From Chloroflexota bacterium (GTDB taxonomy: Bacteria; Chloroflexota; Dehalococcoidia; DSTF01; RBG-16-68-14): a stretch of DNA of 64,000 nt. Position 1 is the first letter of the stretch; every line of letters starts with the position of its first letter. A model generated the notes under the pieces. The model searched no databases. It saw only the letters and a list, made by a program, of their open reading frames with translations, and was not told where the DNA came from. The translations under genes and the position numbers were made by a program. Of the stretch, positions 62,302 to 64,000 are shown piece after piece. The stretch covers positions 16,370 to 80,369 of the forward strand of contig JAJCYW010000008.1 in assembly GCA_029262675.1 (NCBI GenBank), in the 5' to 3' direction.

Positions 62302-63327
62302 CTACGCTTCCGGCACCAGGCAGGAGACGAAGGTGAAGGCGTACAACGCGACACCTTCGTCGCTGGTGGCCAGCGTCAGCTCGCAGGTGTCGATCTCGTT
62401 GTTGTTGACTAATCGATACATGCGCGGCGAGTCGAGCGTGACGGTCGCCTTGCCGTCCGCGACCGTGACGTCCGCACCGGCGTCTTCCGCGGCCAACGGG
62501 AGGCCGTCCTGCAGCACCTCCAGAGTCGCCGAGCCGCCCGCGAGCGGCGGATGCATCACCACGTTCACCTCTTTCGAGAGGTACTTCACGTGCAGGCGGC
62601 TCTCGCCCATCGCGCCGATCGGCCGGGCGACGCTCTCCGCGCCCAGCAGCCAATCGCCCTCCAGGTAAACGAAGCCCTCCGCGTGCTTATCGATGTCGCG
62701 GTACGTCGTGGGTTTGTCGGGCGCGACGCCGACGGTGTTGCCGATGCGGCCTCGCTGGTAGCCAAGGTAGAGCTCCGGCGTAACGCGATAGCAGACGGCG
62801 CCCGGTGTCTCCATCTCGTTGAGCGGTTCCATGATGCCGGGCAGGATCGCGTCGGGCGTGGCCGCCTTCAGCGCGGCCTGGATCGCCGCCTCCATCTCGC
62901 GGTACCCGCCCTCGCCGAAGTGGTAGTAGACGACGTTGCCCGCAGCGTCGATCAGGTACTTTGCCGGCCAGTATTGGTTGGCCCAAGACTGCCAGATCTC
63001 ATAGTCGTTGTCGATTGCGATGGGGTACGTCAGCCCGTGCTCGGCGACAGCGTCGCGAACGTGGCCGGAGTTGTGCGCGAACGAGAACTCCGGCGCGTGG
63101 ACGCCGATGACGGTCAGGCCGTGATCGGCGTAGCGGCTGTGCCACTCCTTCACGTAGGGCAACGTGTGCAGGCAGGTGACGCAGGTGTAGTCCCAGAAGT
63201 CCACCATCGCCACCTTGCCGCGCAGGCCGGCGAGCTTGATCGGCCCGCCCTGTAGCCAGGTGGTGTTATCGGGCAACTCTGGGGCCGGAATGGGACCGGG
63301 ATCGGAGCCTGGATCGGATTGTGTCAT
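62302..63327 (-). CDS. Thioredoxin-like redoxin with C-terminal DipZ-type domain
   Basis: 341 residues without signal peptide. The redoxin domain has LAGLRGKVAMVDFWDYTCVT then CLHTLPYVKEWHSRYADHGL with active site CVTC, and WPAKYLIDAAGNVVYYHFGE around the cis-Pro. The C-terminal half (GYQRGRIGN, FVYLEGDWLLGAESV, HVKYLSKEVNVVMHPP) matches the carbohydrate-binding-like module found after the thioredoxin domain in DipZ/CcdA-fusion proteins. Here the CcdA membrane part is absent. Probable thiol oxidoreductase, partner unknown. Confidence 0.85.
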   Translation of the reverse strand: MTQSDPGSDPGPIPAPELPDNTTWLQGGPIKLAGLRGKVAMVDFWDYTCVTCLHTLPYVKEWHSRYADHGLTVIGVHAPEFSFAHNSGHVRDAVAEHGLTYPIAIDNDYEIWQSWANQYWPAKYLIDAAGNVVYYHFGEGGYREMEAAIQAALKAATPDAILPGIMEPLNEMETPGAVCYRVTPELYLGYQRGRIGNTVGVAPDKPTTYRDIDKHAEGFVYLEGDWLLGAESVARPIGAMGESRLHVKYLSKEVNVVMHPPLAGGSATLEVLQDGLPLAAEDAGADVTVADGKATVTLDSPRMYRLVNNNEIDTCELTLATSDEGVALYAFTFVSCLVPEA

Positions 63328-63451
63328 AACGCAGGCATTGTATCGGCCCGACAGCGCGCGCGACAGAGCGTCCGCCAGCGCGATTGACAGCCGCCGCGGG
63401 CGCGCATAAGATACAGCCTATCGCGGGACGAAATACTGAGGAGGACAACCC

Positions 63452-63907
63452 ATGCCGGAGTACGGAGCGCCGCCGCAGATTACGCCGAAGCGGCTCGGCG
63501 ACTACCTGGAAGTAATGAGCAAGGCGGTGTTTCAGTCGGGCATGTCCTGGGCGGTGGTGAACAACAAGTGGCCCACGATCCGCGAGGCGTTCCGCGACTT
63601 CGACGCCGACGCCGTTGCCTCGCTTGGCGAGCGTGAGATCGATGCGCTGACGCAGGACACGCGCGTGATACGCAACCGCCGCAAGATCGAGGCGATCATC
63701 GAGAACGCTAATACGATGATCGCGCTGGAGAAGGAGCACGGCTCGTTCAAGAAGTACCTGCGCTCCCACGGCGGCTTCTACGAGACGGTCGCCGACCTGC
63801 GAAAACAGTTCAAGTTCCTCGGCGAGACGGGGTCATATGTGTTCCTCTACATCGTGAAGGAAGAGGTACCGCCCCACGAAGAGTGGGAAGCCAAGCGCAA
63901 GAAGTAG
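63452..63907 (+). CDS. DNA-3-methyladenine glycosylase I-like protein (Tag family)
   Basis: 151 residues, shorter than E. coli Tag (187), lacking the N-terminal zinc-ligand region. The helical core is present: FQSGMSWAVVNNKWPTIREA, FDADAVASLGEREIDALTQD, RVIRNRRKIEAIIENANTMI and FKKYLRSHGGFYETVADLRK. FQSGMSWAVV corresponds to the Tag run containing the substrate-pocket Trp. It may remove alkylated adenine from DNA, but the shortened form leaves the activity uncertain. GAGGAGG lies upstream. Confidence 0.8.
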   Translation: MPEYGAPPQITPKRLGDYLEVMSKAVFQSGMSWAVVNNKWPTIREAFRDFDADAVASLGEREIDALTQDTRVIRNRRKIEAIIENANTMIALEKEHGSFKKYLRSHGGFYETVADLRKQFKFLGETGSYVFLYIVKEEVPPHEEWEAKRKK

Positions 63908-63929
63908 GCCTGCGGGCGGCGGAGAGGAG

Positions 63930-64000
63930 TGTCGCGGGCGCGCCCCCCCCCCCGCACCCCCGGGGGGGGGAGGGGGGGGGAGGTGGGGGGGCGGTGGGGG
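63930..64000. other. G/C homopolymer tail at the window end
   Basis: Almost only runs of C, then runs of G, with scattered A and T. It does not resemble the rest of the sequence and is probably a sequencing or assembly edge artefact. Confidence 0.8.

Overview
The window looks like part of a Chloroflexota chromosome, probably a Dehalococcoidia or SAR202-like lineage from an environmental assembly. This is inferred from the high GC content, the many Cys-anchored lipoproteins, a secreted protein ending in a dockerin-like domain, an HD-GYP protein, a Gram-positive-type LexA box and the gene content. No rRNA is present to settle it. The last 70 bases are a G/C homopolymer tail that looks like an assembly edge artefact.

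Layout. 0-6 kb (minus strand): branched-chain amino acid ABC transporter (livH cut by the window edge, livF, livG) and a dipeptide-type ABC transporter. 6-10.7 kb: M20 amidohydrolase, methyltransferase and plsX in one tight operon, then csoR and trxA divergent around a perfect CsoR-type operator, then an AIM24-family protein. 10.8 kb: a selenocysteine tRNA. 11-13 kb: a BNR-repeat lipoprotein and an HD-GYP protein with a structured leader. 13.5-18.6 kb: tRNA-Gly(CCC) and an eight-gene minus-strand operon (dsrE, dsrF, dsrH, tusA, cytochrome b, HdrD-like Fe-S protein, GcvH-like lipoate-binding protein, lipoate ligase), which looks like a quinone-linked, lipoate-dependent sulfur-transfer and oxidation module. 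18.7-19.2 kb: a trmO-family gene interrupted by one in-frame UGA followed by a bacterial-SECIS-like hairpin.

19.2-32 kb is an accessory zone bounded by a 123-bp direct repeat (the trmO promoter and first codons). Inside it, single genes or pairs (cupredoxin and katG; a sorbosone-dehydrogenase-like protein; a degenerate GGDEF protein and a ThuA protein) are separated by four 46-47 bp copies of the 3' half of a tRNA-Gly(CCC) gene, all starting in the anticodon loop. A matching 5' tRNA half lies at 62.2 kb. These look like scars of repeated site-specific integration, although no integrase is in the window.

32-42.7 kb: a seven-haem cytochrome, a decayed lipoprotein, a 2-oxoacid:ferredoxin oxidoreductase made of two fused polypeptides with an NfnAB-type transhydrogenase, a pentapeptide-repeat protein and a QueG-like Fe-S protein. 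43-48.8 kb: galT-galK, an SDR, a serine esterase and small proteins. 49-51.3 kb: holA and an autoregulated lexA. 51.3-54.1 kb: a membrane glycosyltransferase and a pseudopilin-like protein sharing a near-identical C-terminal module. 54.2-60.8 kb: a family III CoA-transferase, a lipoprotein, an SDR whose 3' end is repeated twice downstream, a DUF2207 protein and a secreted beta-helix/dockerin protein. 60.9-64 kb: an atypical ion channel, an ArsR regulator, a DipZ-type redoxin and a 3-methyladenine glycosylase.

The most notable points are the candidate UGA-decoding trmO with tRNA-Sec in the same window, the DsrEFH-TusA-HdrDE-LbpA operon, and the tRNA-Gly-scarred cassette region.
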